The notes under the pieces: generated by a model
What the model was told of the DNA's origin: nothing
Seen by the model: the letters and a program-made list of their open reading frames with translations, nothing else
Databases searched by the model: none
Part shown: piece after piece, positions 12,955 to 25,293 of the stretch
How positions within the stretch are numbered: the stretch's first letter is position 1
How the letters are laid out: every line of letters starts with the position of its first letter
Program-made: the position numbers and the translations under genes
NCBI GenBank assembly: GCA_016800925.1
Contig: JABCPU010000297.1
Coordinates: forward strand, 20,416 to 84,415
DNA from: Suillus spraguei
Lineage: Eukaryota > Basidiomycota > Agaricomycetes > Boletales > Suillaceae
Length of the DNA: 64,000 nucleotides
Reading direction: 5' to 3'

Positions 12955-15900
12955 TCACCGACGTATCAAGCGTCTATACCACTCCATGGAAGTTTCCGTA
13001 ATCCCTGCTGCCCAAGTCCACATATAATCGAGAGTGGCCTCCAGTTCACCTGCATCCCAATGCAGATCCCCAATAGGCTGCTCTGCTACGTTGAACCGCA
13101 GGACATCTTTAACGGTTACCAGACCTTTCAACGACCCGTGTTCCTCGACAAGTATCACACGGGGACTGTGCCGACAAAAAGTAAGAGCAGTGCATTGTTT
13201 GTATAGGTCAAGTGTGACGTACCCCATTCTCTTGAACAGTTGCGTTACTATCTCCAGCGGTAGCCGTGGAGATACGGTAAGAGGTGTCTTTAGAACATGT
13301 TAAAGAATGTCAAAGAACTCGCCCGAAGCACAGTACCTGGTTGACCCAAGGCCAGAGTTTAAGCACGTCAATAGTTGCACTCGTCTCTATGAGCTCTGTT
13401 GCCACGTCTTCCTCTACACCAAGAGCTGATCCAGAAGTCATGTCTGATAAAACAAAGTCCTCTTGGTCGGAGGCTTCTCTAATAAACGCACAGGGCGTGC
13501 TTGGGGATATGTCCCCCACGTTTTGGGCTTTGTCTGGGCTATGTTATGTCACATGAGAGTCAAACGCTAGCGGACACATACCTAGCACATAGCGCAATTC
13601 AGTTCTGCCCATGTACCCAACAAGCGTTCGAGATGATTCAGAAACAACTATAGGAAAACCTTTCACATTGGTAGACGCTAACAACCGCTCTGTAAAGCAC
13701 CGATTAATAATATTTCCTAGCCAATGGCAGTCTGTCAATGCGTACCAATGTCGGAGACAAGCATCCCAGATGCAAACAGAATATCAAGATCCTTCTTCAT
13801 GACCTCCGAAACTTCGTGAACATAAGAATGACATGATGTAGATAGCAATCGGAACACTAACCTGAGACATTGATGCTGTGATCCTCGTTCTCAAGGATAG
13901 GATAGTCATTGAATCGAATCGCCTCATCTGCAATGCCACGAGTCCCAAGGAAGTCACCGACAGCCTTTGTTACCAGTATGACAATCTGGAGAGAATCGGT
14001 ATCAAGGACTTAAATTTCAAGGGACCAACTTTCTTAATCATAAAACTGGGTTATCAGGCTCACCATAGTCGGTAAGATATACGTCAATGCTCCGGTGAGT
14101 TCAAACATGATAACGACAACAGTCACAGTTATCCTCATAACTCCGCTAAGGGCTGCCGCGGCACCAAGAAATGCGTAAGTGCCTGGTGTGATACACGGTA
14201 CATTCGGGTCGCAAACTGCAAAGATCCCTGAGGAGGGATAAGCACTACAGAGAGTTCTCATAATTCCGTTGATGAGAACTAGCGATGACCACCTACCGAT
14301 ACATTGCCTTTACCATGATGCCCACCATCCGCCCAAAAGTTGCTCCAACAGCCATTGAAGGTACGAAGATACCTGCGGGGACCTTCGCTCCGTACGAAAT
14401 CACAACTAATCCCATGCGTATAAATGTAGCGAGAAGGAGGGAGTTTGCCATGGGCCACTGAACAGCCATTCTTGCGAGAAAAGATAAGAAAAATGTAGGC
14501 TGAATGACGGATCAGTGCAGTACTTACTGGCATAGATTGTCGCGATCTCCGCCCCCTTCGCACTCACGAAAGAGAATTGACATCATCTCTGTCATGTCGA
14601 TGCGCATGAAACGATTGAAGTAACCAATAGCCGCAGTGAGGGTCGCAAGGAAAACAGCTTCTGCAACGTCATGTGCTGCGAGATGTTTTCGACGAAATGC
14701 AGCTACCTGCATGTTAAATTTGACTACGAACGCGCCATAGAGTCCCTGTAATGACGGGCGACACTGTCAAAAAGGGTGAAATTGGAGGGATGTAAAATTC
14801 TTACGCCAAATATTCCAAGTATGATAAAGAAGATGATCTCAAAGAAATGCCAATCACGGTTATATGTCACTTGAAACAGCACGAGCTTTCCCGTTCTGAA
14901 CGGATTCATCACCTGAAATGAGACAGTCAAAGTAGTAGATGAAGTAAGGAAATCCACTAACAGATAATGTAAACGTCGCCACCAACGCGCACACGAAACT
15001 TCTCCACATCGTTTTGATTCGAAACATCTGGCTCATTTCCTGTTGAGGTGTGGGTTTGAAATCAGCAAACACCGCAAATATGGAGTTCGTACCTCAATAG
15101 AAAAAAGACACCACCGATTGGTGACCCAAAAGCAACTGCCACTCCTGCAGCACTGGCAGCGGTAACAATTTCACGCATTTTCCCTTGATTATTGAGAATG
15201 AAATTATACAAATATGTGCGAAAGTGTTAGCCCAAACCTTGGCTTCGAGAAAACCGCTGGAACCAGCTTGCGACGATAGATCCAATACAGCACGCGACAT
15301 GCACCGAAGGGCCTTCTTTGCCGACGGACAGCCCAGAAGCAATTACCAATGGCTATTCCTGGTCAATAACATTGTTTACGAGATTGGAAAGACGACTTAC
15401 AAGCGTAAGGCTCTTGATGAAAAAGGTTGCATATCCAAGAAACCCTTGCATGACGAAGCCCGTGAGAATGCATTTAATTTCTGAAATACCAGATCCAGCA
15501 GCATATTTTGCCATGCTACGAACAAGATGAGCCGCAACAAATGAAAATATAGCCTGTAGATGGACATGAACATTGTCAAGGACAGAATATTAAGATAGAG
15601 GGGACTTACCGCGAAAATAACATAGATTAACCATCGTGCTGGACTCGCCGTACTCCACAAATGCCACGAGGGACAAAATTCTTCATCGCTTTCAACTTCC
15701 CAGCAGCAAAATTGGGAGTTTAACCACCACCCGTCCGTACAGTATCCCATTTTGATGTCCGAGAGCCATTCCGTGATGATTGAAATGAAAGCAGCATTCA
15801 CGCCAATGAAGATACCTGGCACATTGTCGGTCAAGAAACTACGGAAATGTACAATCCTTACCAACTAGACTTATCACAAGCCAGGGTTCTCCAGCTCTCA

Positions 15901-16235
15901 GAAACCTCCAGAACTGAGCCCACACCCATGCAGGCGTGATCTCACCGCGAGGACCGCGGAAGGCAGCCTTTGCTGCTTTTGCATTGCGTATACGTCTGTT
16001 TCGTTCTACTATCGAGTCTTGAATCCAATCTAGCGGTGTGATACGTGTAGTTAGTCAACAGATGGTGAGTTCCAAACATACGTACCGATGGTCGTGAAAT
16101 CCTCATAACGTCTCTCCAGATCTCAGCAGACGATGCATGGAGGTCAACGTCAATCACTCACCGAATCTGCTCTATCTCTTCCTCGTAATCTCTGTTATCG
16201 AGCTGCCTTTCATACTGCGCGCTAACTCGCGTCAT
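12955..16235 (-). CDS. CLC-family chloride channel or Cl-/H+ exchanger
   Basis: It is an integral membrane anion transporter, in fungi usually of Golgi/endosome/vacuole membranes (Gef1 group). Exons read leftwards from about 16235. The cytosolic N-terminus has YEEEIEQIR joined to [10 protein letters not shown] and [12 protein letters not shown]. Then come [20 protein letters not shown], the [16 protein letters not shown] selectivity signature near 15500, and [20 protein letters not shown] near 15300, which keeps the gating glutamate (GKEGP). Later segments include [20 protein letters not shown] and [18 protein letters not shown] near 14050-14180. Two CBS domains close the protein, around 13738-13544 ([20 protein letters not shown]) and 13290-12990 ([20 protein letters not shown]). 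Gating glutamate and CBS pair suggest an exchanger rather than a channel. More than ten short introns are needed; not every exon edge was fixed, and the true start may lie further upstream. Confidence 0.9.
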
Positions 16236-16740
16236 AGGTCCTGTCACAGTAAAGAAACAGTTGTTGACAGTGACGATTATGTCAGCATTCCAAGGCGGAC
16301 TCCCGGCGGACCTGGTCTTAACGGCAAGATACGTTACTACTTAATCTAAATTGCACGCTACTCTGCAGTTGAAGGTTTGCACTGACTCTGGAGCATATGA
16401 GTAAATCGTGCCTTGGTTTTTTGAAGCCTGCCCCTGCCAGGGCTGACGGGTCCCGGTCAGTGTCGACCGCAAATGAAAGGCCACTTGAAGCAGCCAGCGG
16501 TTCTTTTACCTCGGTAGTTTTGTTAGCTTTACATAATTATGTAGGGCATGCTAACAATCGATTCGATTATAATATTGCGATCACTGAATCAAGACGTATT
16601 GGTTACTGGTCACCGGTCAAGCTAAAGTATCGTTTCGTGCAAAGTTGGTGAAGGTTTAGTTGATTAAGCGCTTACTAATAGAAGCATGACTAAGATTGGT
16701 TGTAGTTTAGAGCTCGACGCACAAACCTTTACACAACACC
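16236..16740. other. Divergent intergenic region between CLC and CWC24
   Basis: About 500 bp between two divergently transcribed genes. It may hold the first CLC exon if the channel's N-terminus extends upstream of 16235. A Ser-rich frame at 16397-16651 has no family features. Confidence 0.4.
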
Positions 16741-17847
16741 ATGGCCACCACAAACGAAGTTAAGGTCCCTTTTTCAAGAAGGGAAAATCTCGACCAGCGA
16801 CCTCTCGAAAAAGATCGGCTTCTCCGCTCCCCATGTATTAGCGCCGATACCGTCTTCATCCAAGTCTGAGGTGGTTCTTCCTTCCCGTAAAGCAACTGGC
16901 AATCTTCTGAGCGCGGGCACAAAACGTACGGCCGCACAACGAAGAGAAGATGAAATGAACGATCCAGACTTTGTGGAGCGTGATGGTCCTGCTGTGAAGT
17001 GGACTGCAGCTGGGTCGCACACCAATGCAGCACTTGAGATACTAGCCGGCGACGAAGCTGCAGAACTACTTGCAAAACGTCAAAAGAAAGAGAAAGCTGA
17101 CAGAGGCGAAGAGGAAGAGGAAATACCCGATGATGGACTGTATAGGGGCCAGAATGCTTATCGAAGTCACCTGAAGAAAAGTCAAGAAGTACCCAAAGCC
17201 ATGCGTGTTGGTCCTCAGCGAGGCACCAGCACTATTCGTACTGTAACCATTGTCGATTATCAGCCCGATGTTTGTAAAGACTATAAAGGTTCGTAAGTTT
17301 TTCCTCCGATGTATACGGATCCTAAAACTATCATTCCGATTAGAAACGGGGTACTGTGGCTTTGGTGACACTTGCAAGTTCTTACACGACCGTGGCACAT
17401 GTATGTTCACATAGCCTTTACCCTTAAAGGAACTGAAGACCATTAATTTGGACAGATCTTGCTGGTTGGCAATTGGATAAACTCGCTGAGACCCCACGGA
17501 AACAAGTGGAGGATGTGTCAGACTCCGATTCTGACGATGAGGACATACCTTTTGCTTGTCTCATCTGCCGCAAACCTTACACCGATCCAGTTGCCACGCG
17601 GTGCGGGCACTATTATTGTTCAGCTTGTGCAATCAAGCGCTATGCCAAGACTCCCAAGTGCTTAGCATGCGGTGCCCCCACGGGTGGAATATTCAATCGT
17701 GCCGATAAAATCATAGACAAATTGAACAAGAAACGCGCAGATCAAGACGATGATCAGGCCGAGGATGACAACCCTGGGATCGAAATCGAGGGCTTGGCTG
17801 ATAACGGAAGCAGAGACAGTGACTCAGGTGATGGTGATAATGATTGA
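16741..17847 (+). CDS. CWC24: Pre-mRNA splicing factor CWC24 / RNF113 (CCCH + RING)
   Basis: It is a spliceosome component that acts at the activated complex around the 5' splice site; RNF113 is also a RING ubiquitin ligase. Exons: 16741-17288, 17344-17400 and 17456-17847. It starts MATTNEVKVPF. Family-like sequence follows in three different frames (then FKKGKSRPATSRKRSASP, then PIPSSSKSEVVLPSRKATG), so exon 1 has lost one base near 16775 (T run) and one near 16832 (C run). With those ignored the protein is about 332 residues, normal for the family. Next come TKRTAAQRREDEMNDPDF and [20 protein letters not shown] with a C-x8-C-x5-C-x3-H zinc finger ([10 protein letters not shown]...CKFLH). 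The C3HC4 RING is CLICRKPY...CGHYYCSAC...CLACG. It ends with an acidic tail. Confidence 0.93.
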
Positions 17848-19149
17848 GATCTATGTCAATGTATTGATTATTCATGCGCGCATCAGCACATGGCACATTC
17901 TTTGTGAGCTTACCATTTAAAGTGACATTCATATTTTCCTTTCCGCCAACGTGGCCTGCTATCATTTGTGACTCCCTCCTACGCAAACTTCCGAGGTAAA
18001 TATCTCACGTGTGGCTCGTCTACCAGAGTCTTCTACTAAGCTATTTTGCTTGTGTCCAATTGCGAAGCGTTTGAACATGGCCATATCGCGCCATAAGTGC
18101 GAAGCGAGGGGTTGGCGGCGCTGTTCTCACCGATGTACTGCATGCCAGTGTTTAAATAGGCACGGCGTTCGATGTCACTGAACTTAGTTGTTCCTTTCAG
18201 GTTCCGGAAGCAGATCCACGATGTCGCGAGATGGTTATTCGAAAAACAGACATGACCGTGACATGCGAATAGCATGACGTTCTTTCTTGGCCAGTTCTTT
18301 AAACAAACTTGTGTACGTGAGTAGTCCCACCTGACGTTTCCGGGATGACTTTCTGCTCACGGAATCCTTATTTCGATTTAGTTGCAAGTGCACCATGCCG
18401 CAGTGCGATTGTTTCGGGCCCTGATAGCCCTGCGGAATATCATCCTATCATATGATCGGATAAGCACAGCAACTGCAAACGAGACCCTCGGCGCCTGCGC
18501 AAAAGCGGTGACCTCTCCCCAAAAACTAGGTGATATGACCAAGACCCGCCGGGCCCCAGCATCCAAGGTGGTCAATAACGGCAAGTACGTTTCATCAGCA
18601 CATATGAATGGCTCCACATCACTGACGTCCAGATGAAAATCGGCATGATTGATTGATCTACAAATGATCAACAGACCGTCCAACTTCGTTTGGGTATCAC
18701 GATGGCTAGTTATTCTTAAATGTGTACCTGGTCCGTCGGAAGTATAACACAATCGTGATGTGCAAACTATGGAATTCTAGGTCTTAGACCTATATCAGAT
18801 ATATCGGTCATCCAACTTTGCCGTGGGCGCTCTAGTCAGGAATATCCTGCTCTCATTAAGTACTAGGGGGATTGATTCGAGAGTATTTATGTGAAGGAAC
18901 GCACTGTGCGTCGCGTCGTATTTAGCAACTGCGGACCAGTCACCGTATGGCTATTGGAGGATCCTTCCGAGTCTAGTGCAGTAGTAAGAATACACATAAG
19001 TACAAGCACGCTCCAAGCATCGGACTAGAGGAGATTATATGACATGATAGTTAGCGTAGCAGAGGTAATGTTCAAGTGCAGAATTAGGACGATGCCCGAA
19101 TAGTAAAGGTTGGATGGAAAGAAGATAATCAAAAAGTCATTTTTCAGAT
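17848..19149. other. Intergenic region, nothing recognised
   Basis: Frames at 18378-18752 on both strands overlap each other and show no motifs. It serves as the 3' flank of both convergent neighbours (CWC24 and the C2H2 gene). Confidence 0.5.
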
Positions 19150-20021
19150 CTATTTGTGTGACATCTCGTCGCATCCATTATCGATGTGGCGTTTGAGTGA
19201 GTCCGCGCGACTGAAATCCTTCCCACAGTAACGACATCGGTGTAGGACGGGTGTTGCAGCATGCACTGTCTCATAATGTCTCCTTCTGTCATGCGAGCGA
19301 GTAAACGACCTGTCACAAAGCTCACAAGGAAAGCGATCCCCAACAAGTGCTGGGTTGGTAGAGGGGGATGTGTGCGTAGAGCGCGGAACAGCAGGGGACG
19401 AGCTGCCCTGACTGGTGTGTTGGGGATTGGGGGACATGTGATAGTACGGTTCAATGGTGGGGCGGCGCTGGTTCGATGGCACAGTATTGGAGTACACTTG
19501 ATACGTCTGTGATGGTGTCGGGATAAATTGCTGTGATCCTGAATGATCATGGAGAGCCTGAGGATCGATATGTGGATGGGAGTTCATCGCATATTGGGGA
19601 GCTGGTCCAGACTGGTGATGATGTGAGGAGTAGTAAGTGTTGGACTGATTCCCTGGAGCAGGAGCAGGAGGGGCAGGAGGAGGATAATATGGCCTGCGTG
19701 TGTCCATAGCAGATGATGTCCCATGCTGCGGGTGGTTGGAGAAAGGAGGGGGGTGTAATGGATTACTAGTGTGGTTTCCTGGTTGTTGAAGAATGTTAAC
19801 TAGCAATAAGAATGACGTTGAATGGCATTCATACCTATTATGCTATTGGACAAAGTACTGTCGAGTGGGTAACCTGATAATACCTGTGCTTGTTGGGGAT
19901 ACGCAGAGGTGTGACTCCTCGAGCTCGAAGAGGATTGTCGGGGATGGTGGGCAGAAATGTGCGGCTGTGGTTGTTGTGTCTGATGGTGACCGTCGTGGGA
20001 GTACGGACTTGGGTACTGCAT
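19150..20021 (-). CDS. C2H2 zinc-finger protein, probable transcription factor
   Basis: Two exons. Exon 1 begins MQYPSPYSHDGHHQTQQPQP and runs to about 19870 (His/Gln/Ser-rich). Exon 2 starts near 19799 and ends at 19150. The likely intron (about 19869-19800) begins GTTACC and ends GCTAG, but the donor could be a few bases away. The middle of the protein is low-complexity Pro/His/Ser. The C-terminus carries two adjacent fingers: CELCDRSFTRSHDRRRHYET with His ligands (C-x2-C-x12-H-x4-H), then CRYCGKDFSRADSLKRHIDN closing with a Cys (C2HC). The second finger is followed within a few residues by the stop. This layout of long disordered N-terminus and terminal finger pair is common in fungal DNA-binding regulators; targets cannot be deduced. 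Confidence 0.85.
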
Positions 20022-21919
20022 GATGCAAGGAGGCTTTTTGGTGAATAGTAAAGACTTCCCAGCTGTTACACTTGTTGAGCCCTTATATACATTTTTGCAG
20101 TGAAAGTACTCGGGTGTCGCCTGTCATATCAGGGTGACCAGGTACCTTAATGAAGTACTTAGATCGGTTACTAAATCATTACTTCCCAGAGCGTAATTCC
20201 GGTATGAAAGAGTTAAGGCTGGGTATAGCTCCGGCATCAAGAGATATTCGGTGGAAGGTGTCAGATCAATTATTGTAAACAACAACATGAACATGTGGGC
20301 GCGGAATAGCGCAATCGTGATTGACATTGTGATCATGGATGTTCATTACCCGGGAGACGAAATTCCGTCAGGTAGGGTTCAGCGAAGGTACCACCTCGGG
20401 AGCGGGTGGAGCAATCGAAGGAACAATGGAAAAAATTAGAACAGACAAGATTGGAGAGATACGGGGTCTCACCGAGGAAAGCTGTGTGCTGAGCTCAGAA
20501 CGAGAACTCGTCCATTTGTAGAGAAGGGCAGGATTGCGGAAGATCGCTGGAGGCAGATCACGAGGCTAGAGAGTTTGGGGAAGTGTGAGATCATGTGGGT
20601 TCCTGGGCAGTTGACTGATCAAGTCGGATCTGCCGTATTCTCGTAAGGCATATATCAGTGGCAACCCTTGTGCAGCAGGTTGTCTGCATTCATCTAACGC
20701 TAAGCGGAAAGATCCATTACATATGAGCAGATGGTGACCCTCACTCCCCAGGGGGGGCTATACAAGGAGACAGAAAAAATGACCGAAGCGACTTGGCTCT
20801 GTTACCATACCTTTTGTTGTTAGTACTTACTACTACTAGACCCTTACTCGGCAAATCCCAGCCTCGTGTCCAATCAGCATTCAGCTCAAGGATCTTGGAT
20901 TGGTTAGCACCTAGGACCCTGGCATCCCGAACAATGTCGCCCGAAGATCGAAATTAATACGAGATCCTATATTGCACGTTGACAAAACGCCGGGGACAAG
21001 ACCTTGCGGATTTCCACAACGTCAGGAAGATGTATCACTAAACAGAAGAGCTCCTCAACCAACCAGATGAAACTCACGTCAAATCACTATAAAGGTGATG
21101 GAGCTCCCTGGTATGTGGTAGACAGTTGGACAAGATACGACATTGTAAATGAAGAATCCCACTTTCCACGTGTTCTTGTCCTCGGGAAGGCGTCTTCCTT
21201 TTCGGCACCGACGGTAGGCCAAAATATTATTGCGAGGTAACTGTTAGGGCTATTCATCAACTGCATCGGCCGTGATAATGAGCCAGAAGCTTGTTCAAGT
21301 CATATGAGTTAGCGTGTATCTATCTCCTCGGATAGAACAAAGGGGCCCATCGGTGAATCACCATTAGGACGCTGCACAACTTAGCCCATAGAGATATCAC
21401 ACGACTCGGAGAAGATAACCTCGGAGTACAGTGGAGCCTCTACTCCAGATAGTATCCCCGGCAAACGCCAATCATCAAGTATTCATTAGACACGCGAAAG
21501 CCTCGAGGATGCAATCAGGGGACCCTCATGAGCTTTGAACTTAGTGAGACAGTTTCAAGGGAATATCCCGTTTAACCGAAGTCCTTTCCACCAATCACAG
21601 CACTCGCTTTAGGATCGCCCGTGGCCAGGCCAACGTAAAAGTGAGTTTGTGGATTCGGTGCCAGGCACGATGAGAGTAAATGTCCGTCCTTCCAGGCCTG
21701 ACCACTCCCAAACTTAACCTTACCCACGAATCTACTAGCTGCTAAGTAGTGACACGGGTCTCGACTTCTAAGGAGTGAGATCAATTTAATAGTCGAAACT
21801 TTGTTTGAACTGCATAGGTGTTTGCCTTCGGGAGCAAATTACCCAAACATGGACAAAGTATTTGGATCTGTGACCTGTGACTAACCTTCCTGCTCCAAAT
21901 CACTCGGAGCGCAGCAATT
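20022..21919. other. Divergent intergenic region, nothing recognised
   Basis: Nearly 1.9 kb between the divergent zinc-finger gene and PPG1. It should contain both promoters. Short frames (for example 20251-20439, 21004-21240 and 21572-21784) have no motif support. Confidence 0.5.
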
Positions 21920-23304
21920 ATGGCCCCCTTCGATCTCGACGCGTGTATACAGCAATTACTCCGCAAACAACTTTTACATGAGGCCCTTTTACGCGAAATC
22001 TGTGCAAAAACGAAAGAGGTTCTCATGAGGGAATCCAATGTGGTACATGTCAGTGCCCCAGTAACTGTCGTTGGAGACATACACGGGTGAGCGGCTCGTA
22101 GCATCAATCAATGTATCACATTTTATCATGGAACTCAAGTCAGTTCTACGACCTCATCGAAATATTCCGCATAGGTGGTTACGCTCCTCACACTAATTAT
22201 CTTTTTCTCGGTGAGTTCCTTTCTTCCTGTCAGAATAAACTTTCCTTCTCATAGTGCCCCAGGGGATTACGTAGATCGTGGCTTATTCAGTGTCGAAACT
22301 ATATCACTCCTTACGTGTCTTAAACTGCGCTACCCCGACAGAGTCCAGTTAATTCGCGGCAACCATGAATCAAGGGCTGTAACACAAGTCAGCCATCAAT
22401 CCATGATGTTTATGGAGCTCCCTTATCGCTCAATGTTTAACTTAGACTTATGGGTTTTATACGGAGTGTGTGCGGAAATACGGCTCCTCACATGTATGGA
22501 CGTATTTCACGGACATGTTCGACTTCTTGACCCTGTCTGTGGTGATCGATGATCGGATATTCTGTGTTCATGGAGGTCATCAACGATTTATTGTTTCACA
22601 ATGTTCCCATCTGATGAATTCCTCGTCTCAGGTCTTTCGCCGTCTATCCATTCCGTAGATCAAATCAAAGTTGTAGATCGGTTTCGAGGTATGTTACCTC
22701 CGGTTATCTTTGTTCCCCACCCTAATTTCATTCAGAAATCCCACACGAGGGTCCTATGGCTGATTTGGTGTGGTCGGATCCGGATGCAGAGAAAGAAGAC
22801 TTTGCAATATCTCCAAGGTCCGTCCCCACTTCAGCATATCACCAGCGTTATTGACTAATGAGGCTTATCCTTGTCCTGTATTTTATTTAATATTTCAATC
22901 TGGAACGGATCATATAGAGGTGCCGGCTACACGTTTGGATCGGGCGTCGTGCACAAGTTCTTGGAAACGAACAACATGTCGCATATTTTACGCGCACATC
23001 AACTCTGCATGGAAGGGTATTCATCACTATTTGACAAACATCTTTCGACAGTCTGGTCGGCGCCTAATTATTGTTATCGCTGTGGCAATTCTGCGAGCAT
23101 ACTTGAGGTGGGTCCTGGCGAGACCATGTATTTCAATGTGTTCGAAGCTGCCCCGGAGAACGAACGCGATGGTCCGAGTCAACAGGCTCCCCAAAATGTT
23201 GGCGCCAAGGTACGTCGCTATTCCTGTAGTCATCTCACTCTTTGAATAAACCAATCTGCTCACACGAGTGTTTGCCCACTTAGCTGCCCGAGTACTTCCT
23301 CTAG
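21920..23304 (+). CDS. PPG1: PP2A-like Ser/Thr protein phosphatase PPG1
   Basis: It is a catalytic metallophosphatase of the PPP family; Ppg1 in yeast works in the Far/STRIPAK-type complex. Exons: 21920-22086, 22140-22210, 22263-22387, 22446-22575, 22632-22688, 22736-22817, 22918-23209 and 23284-23304, which sum to 315 codons including stop. Metal and catalytic motifs are all present: [46 protein letters not shown] and [11 protein letters not shown]. The YRCGN form after NYC is diagnostic of the PP2A branch. [15 protein letters not shown] and [32 protein letters not shown] and the FEAAPEN motif point to PPG1 rather than PP2A proper, Sit4 or PP4. The last exon encodes only LPEYFL, keeping the C-terminal Leu that is carboxymethylated in PP2A-type enzymes. 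Intron 6 (100 nt) is longer than the rest. Confidence 0.95.
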
Positions 23305-23740
23305 TGTCTCAACAAGCTACGTCAAAGCTCTTGAACATTCTTGATAGAATACGAAGTAATGCCGGCGGCGGTTCTGGCGCTCAAGCTATAGCAAGTAAAT
23401 GTAAACCTGTATTGTGCGGATGACACTAGTACGATTACATTACTATACCCCGCATGATGTATCCAGCATCACGCTATTAATCTTGCGGATGACCTCTTCT
23501 GCCAGTGAGTGCCAGAATGTAGACGCGTGGTTCGCTACGAAAGTAACAAGAACTAAGCCTGACTGAGCCAGCACCATGTTGACCGGAGAAGCGAGGGGTC
23601 ATTCCGCCGATTTAGAACCATGAATTAATCAATATTGATTGCATGCGAGGCAAGTTATGTAACACCTCGGTACTTCTTGACTGCGTGGTATGGCAGCACC
23701 GCCGAAATGATGTACCGGTTCACCGATTCCATCATACAGG
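23305..23740. other. Convergent intergenic region
   Basis: 3' flanks of PPG1 and the CRAL-TRIO gene. Nothing else is visible. Confidence 0.4.
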
Positions 23741-25293
23741 CTAAGGTGCTACCCGAAGGTAGAGTTTAGTAACCCCCAGCATCCATTGTGCTAATACTCT
23801 CCTGACTTTCTTCCGCGTGAGACCGACTATGATAAGAAAATAGAACAGTACGATGATACGCGTGCCCCATCTTCTCCACCAGAGAACGGAGAGGGTCAAC
23901 AACAGATCACGTTTCCGCCGGCGACCTTGTTGCACCATGTGCGGTCTTGAAAGAGAAGCGACTGTAGGATAACCAAAGAAAGGGTTAAGGGAGGATCGAG
24001 GAGGTATGGATACGGACGAAGGCTGCCGGTGTAGGGTTTTAGGAAGCCCGATACTGGTTGCCGGCATGCACCATTCATGTGAAGCGACAGAAGCGCAATT
24101 TTTCTGGTCATCCGATTTTAGTGGATGGAGTGGCGAGAATGCACCGCCATAATCTGACAAATGCACGACTGCTAAGTGTGTAAGGTAACAAGATAGGGTG
24201 ACTGACTAGATGGTAACGTTGACACAGAACAGTATTGAAGAAGCTCCTCCCTGGATGGAAAGAAGACTCGGGCAACCGCGGATTTAGGAAGTAGGCACCT
24301 AAGTCCTGGTCAAGCAGGTCAAAAACGTGTCTGGAATAAACGCACTTCGCAATAGACCAGGTCGTTGCATACATCCAAGAGTAATTGAGGAAGAATACTG
24401 ACATAAAACAAAATTGAGTTTGATCGTCGCACATGATCAGAGAGATGGCATTGATATTGTTACCTGCACCAAGCATTCCAGGGTACCGGGGAACTACATC
24501 TTTCATGAACCATGTTAAAATTTTAAGGTTCTGTCATGGAACTGAGTAAAAGTTTAGGTCTGAAGGGACATTGACATACAACCGACTGGACGGCTAGACC
24601 CTCGAGGTCGATGACGAGAACGCACTGAAGAGTTACTTCACCGTTTGCAAACTCATTGTTAAAAGTATTGAGTGAGCGGAGATGAATACGCAGGTGGTCA
24701 AGGGAGATCAGCAACCCATCCAGCATTGCTTGTTTGCAAGTCAGCAATTCTGACAACCGGAGAAACACGAGGGGACGGCCAAGTGGATCGCAGATTGGCG
24801 GTGGAAGACAATGAAGCAGTGCAGAACGGGGAGCAAAGAACCGTAACGCGTTTAGACGCCAAATGAGTGTCGTGTGTATGGCCTCCAGTGCGAATGAACG
24901 AACGAATCTATGGTGCTACATGCAGGCTTTAGCGGACACTTACTGCTGCAACCGGTTAGCATTTCGCTCACCCGTAAGAAACGAAAAATGGTTGCTGCAG
25001 TTTATGGTCAACTCACAGCTTCACGAATCTAATAGGTCGCAACAATCACCTGTATCTGAGATCCATTCCTTCGCCCATGTATGGTCCGCATCACTAAGCG
25101 CAAATTCTTGGACCACATGGGACAAAATCTCATCATTTAAGGTTGATTGTAGAGCACATACATCTGCGAGGTTTGCTTTGTACTGATCGATAAGCCTTTT
25201 GTGATTATCCTCCAGTACGGAGCGTGCAATACGGTTGTTCATGGTGTGGCAAGGGACCGAGGTCACCGAGTTTAGAAGTTGGAGTGCATGCAT
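23741..25293 (-). CDS. CRAL-TRIO (Sec14-like) domain protein with C-terminal membrane segment
   Basis: It is a putative lipid-binding/transfer protein. Read leftwards: the N-terminal part contains NHKRLIDQYKANLADVCALQ and SDADHTWAKEWISDTG. Near 24850-24770 comes LHCLPPPICDPLGRPLVFLR, then KQAMLDGLLISLDHLRIHLR and VLVIDLEGLAVQSV, the central strand of the CRAL-TRIO fold. Then NYSWMYATTWSIAK joins CLLPKSAVARVFFPSREELL over a 47-nt GTGCGT...TTAG intron at about 24295. The C-terminus has basic GRRRKRDLLLTLSVLWWRRW followed by the hydrophobic segment RIIVLFYFLIIVGL, a probable membrane anchor, and the stop at 23741. Start is uncertain: ATG 25293 or the in-frame ATG at 25242. Several introns remain unplaced. 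The fold is inferred from motif pattern, not alignment. Confidence 0.7.

Noticed and set aside
18378..18752. 124-codon minus-strand frame with an antisense partner
   Set aside because: No recognisable domain and no supporting exons; mutual shadow ORFs.
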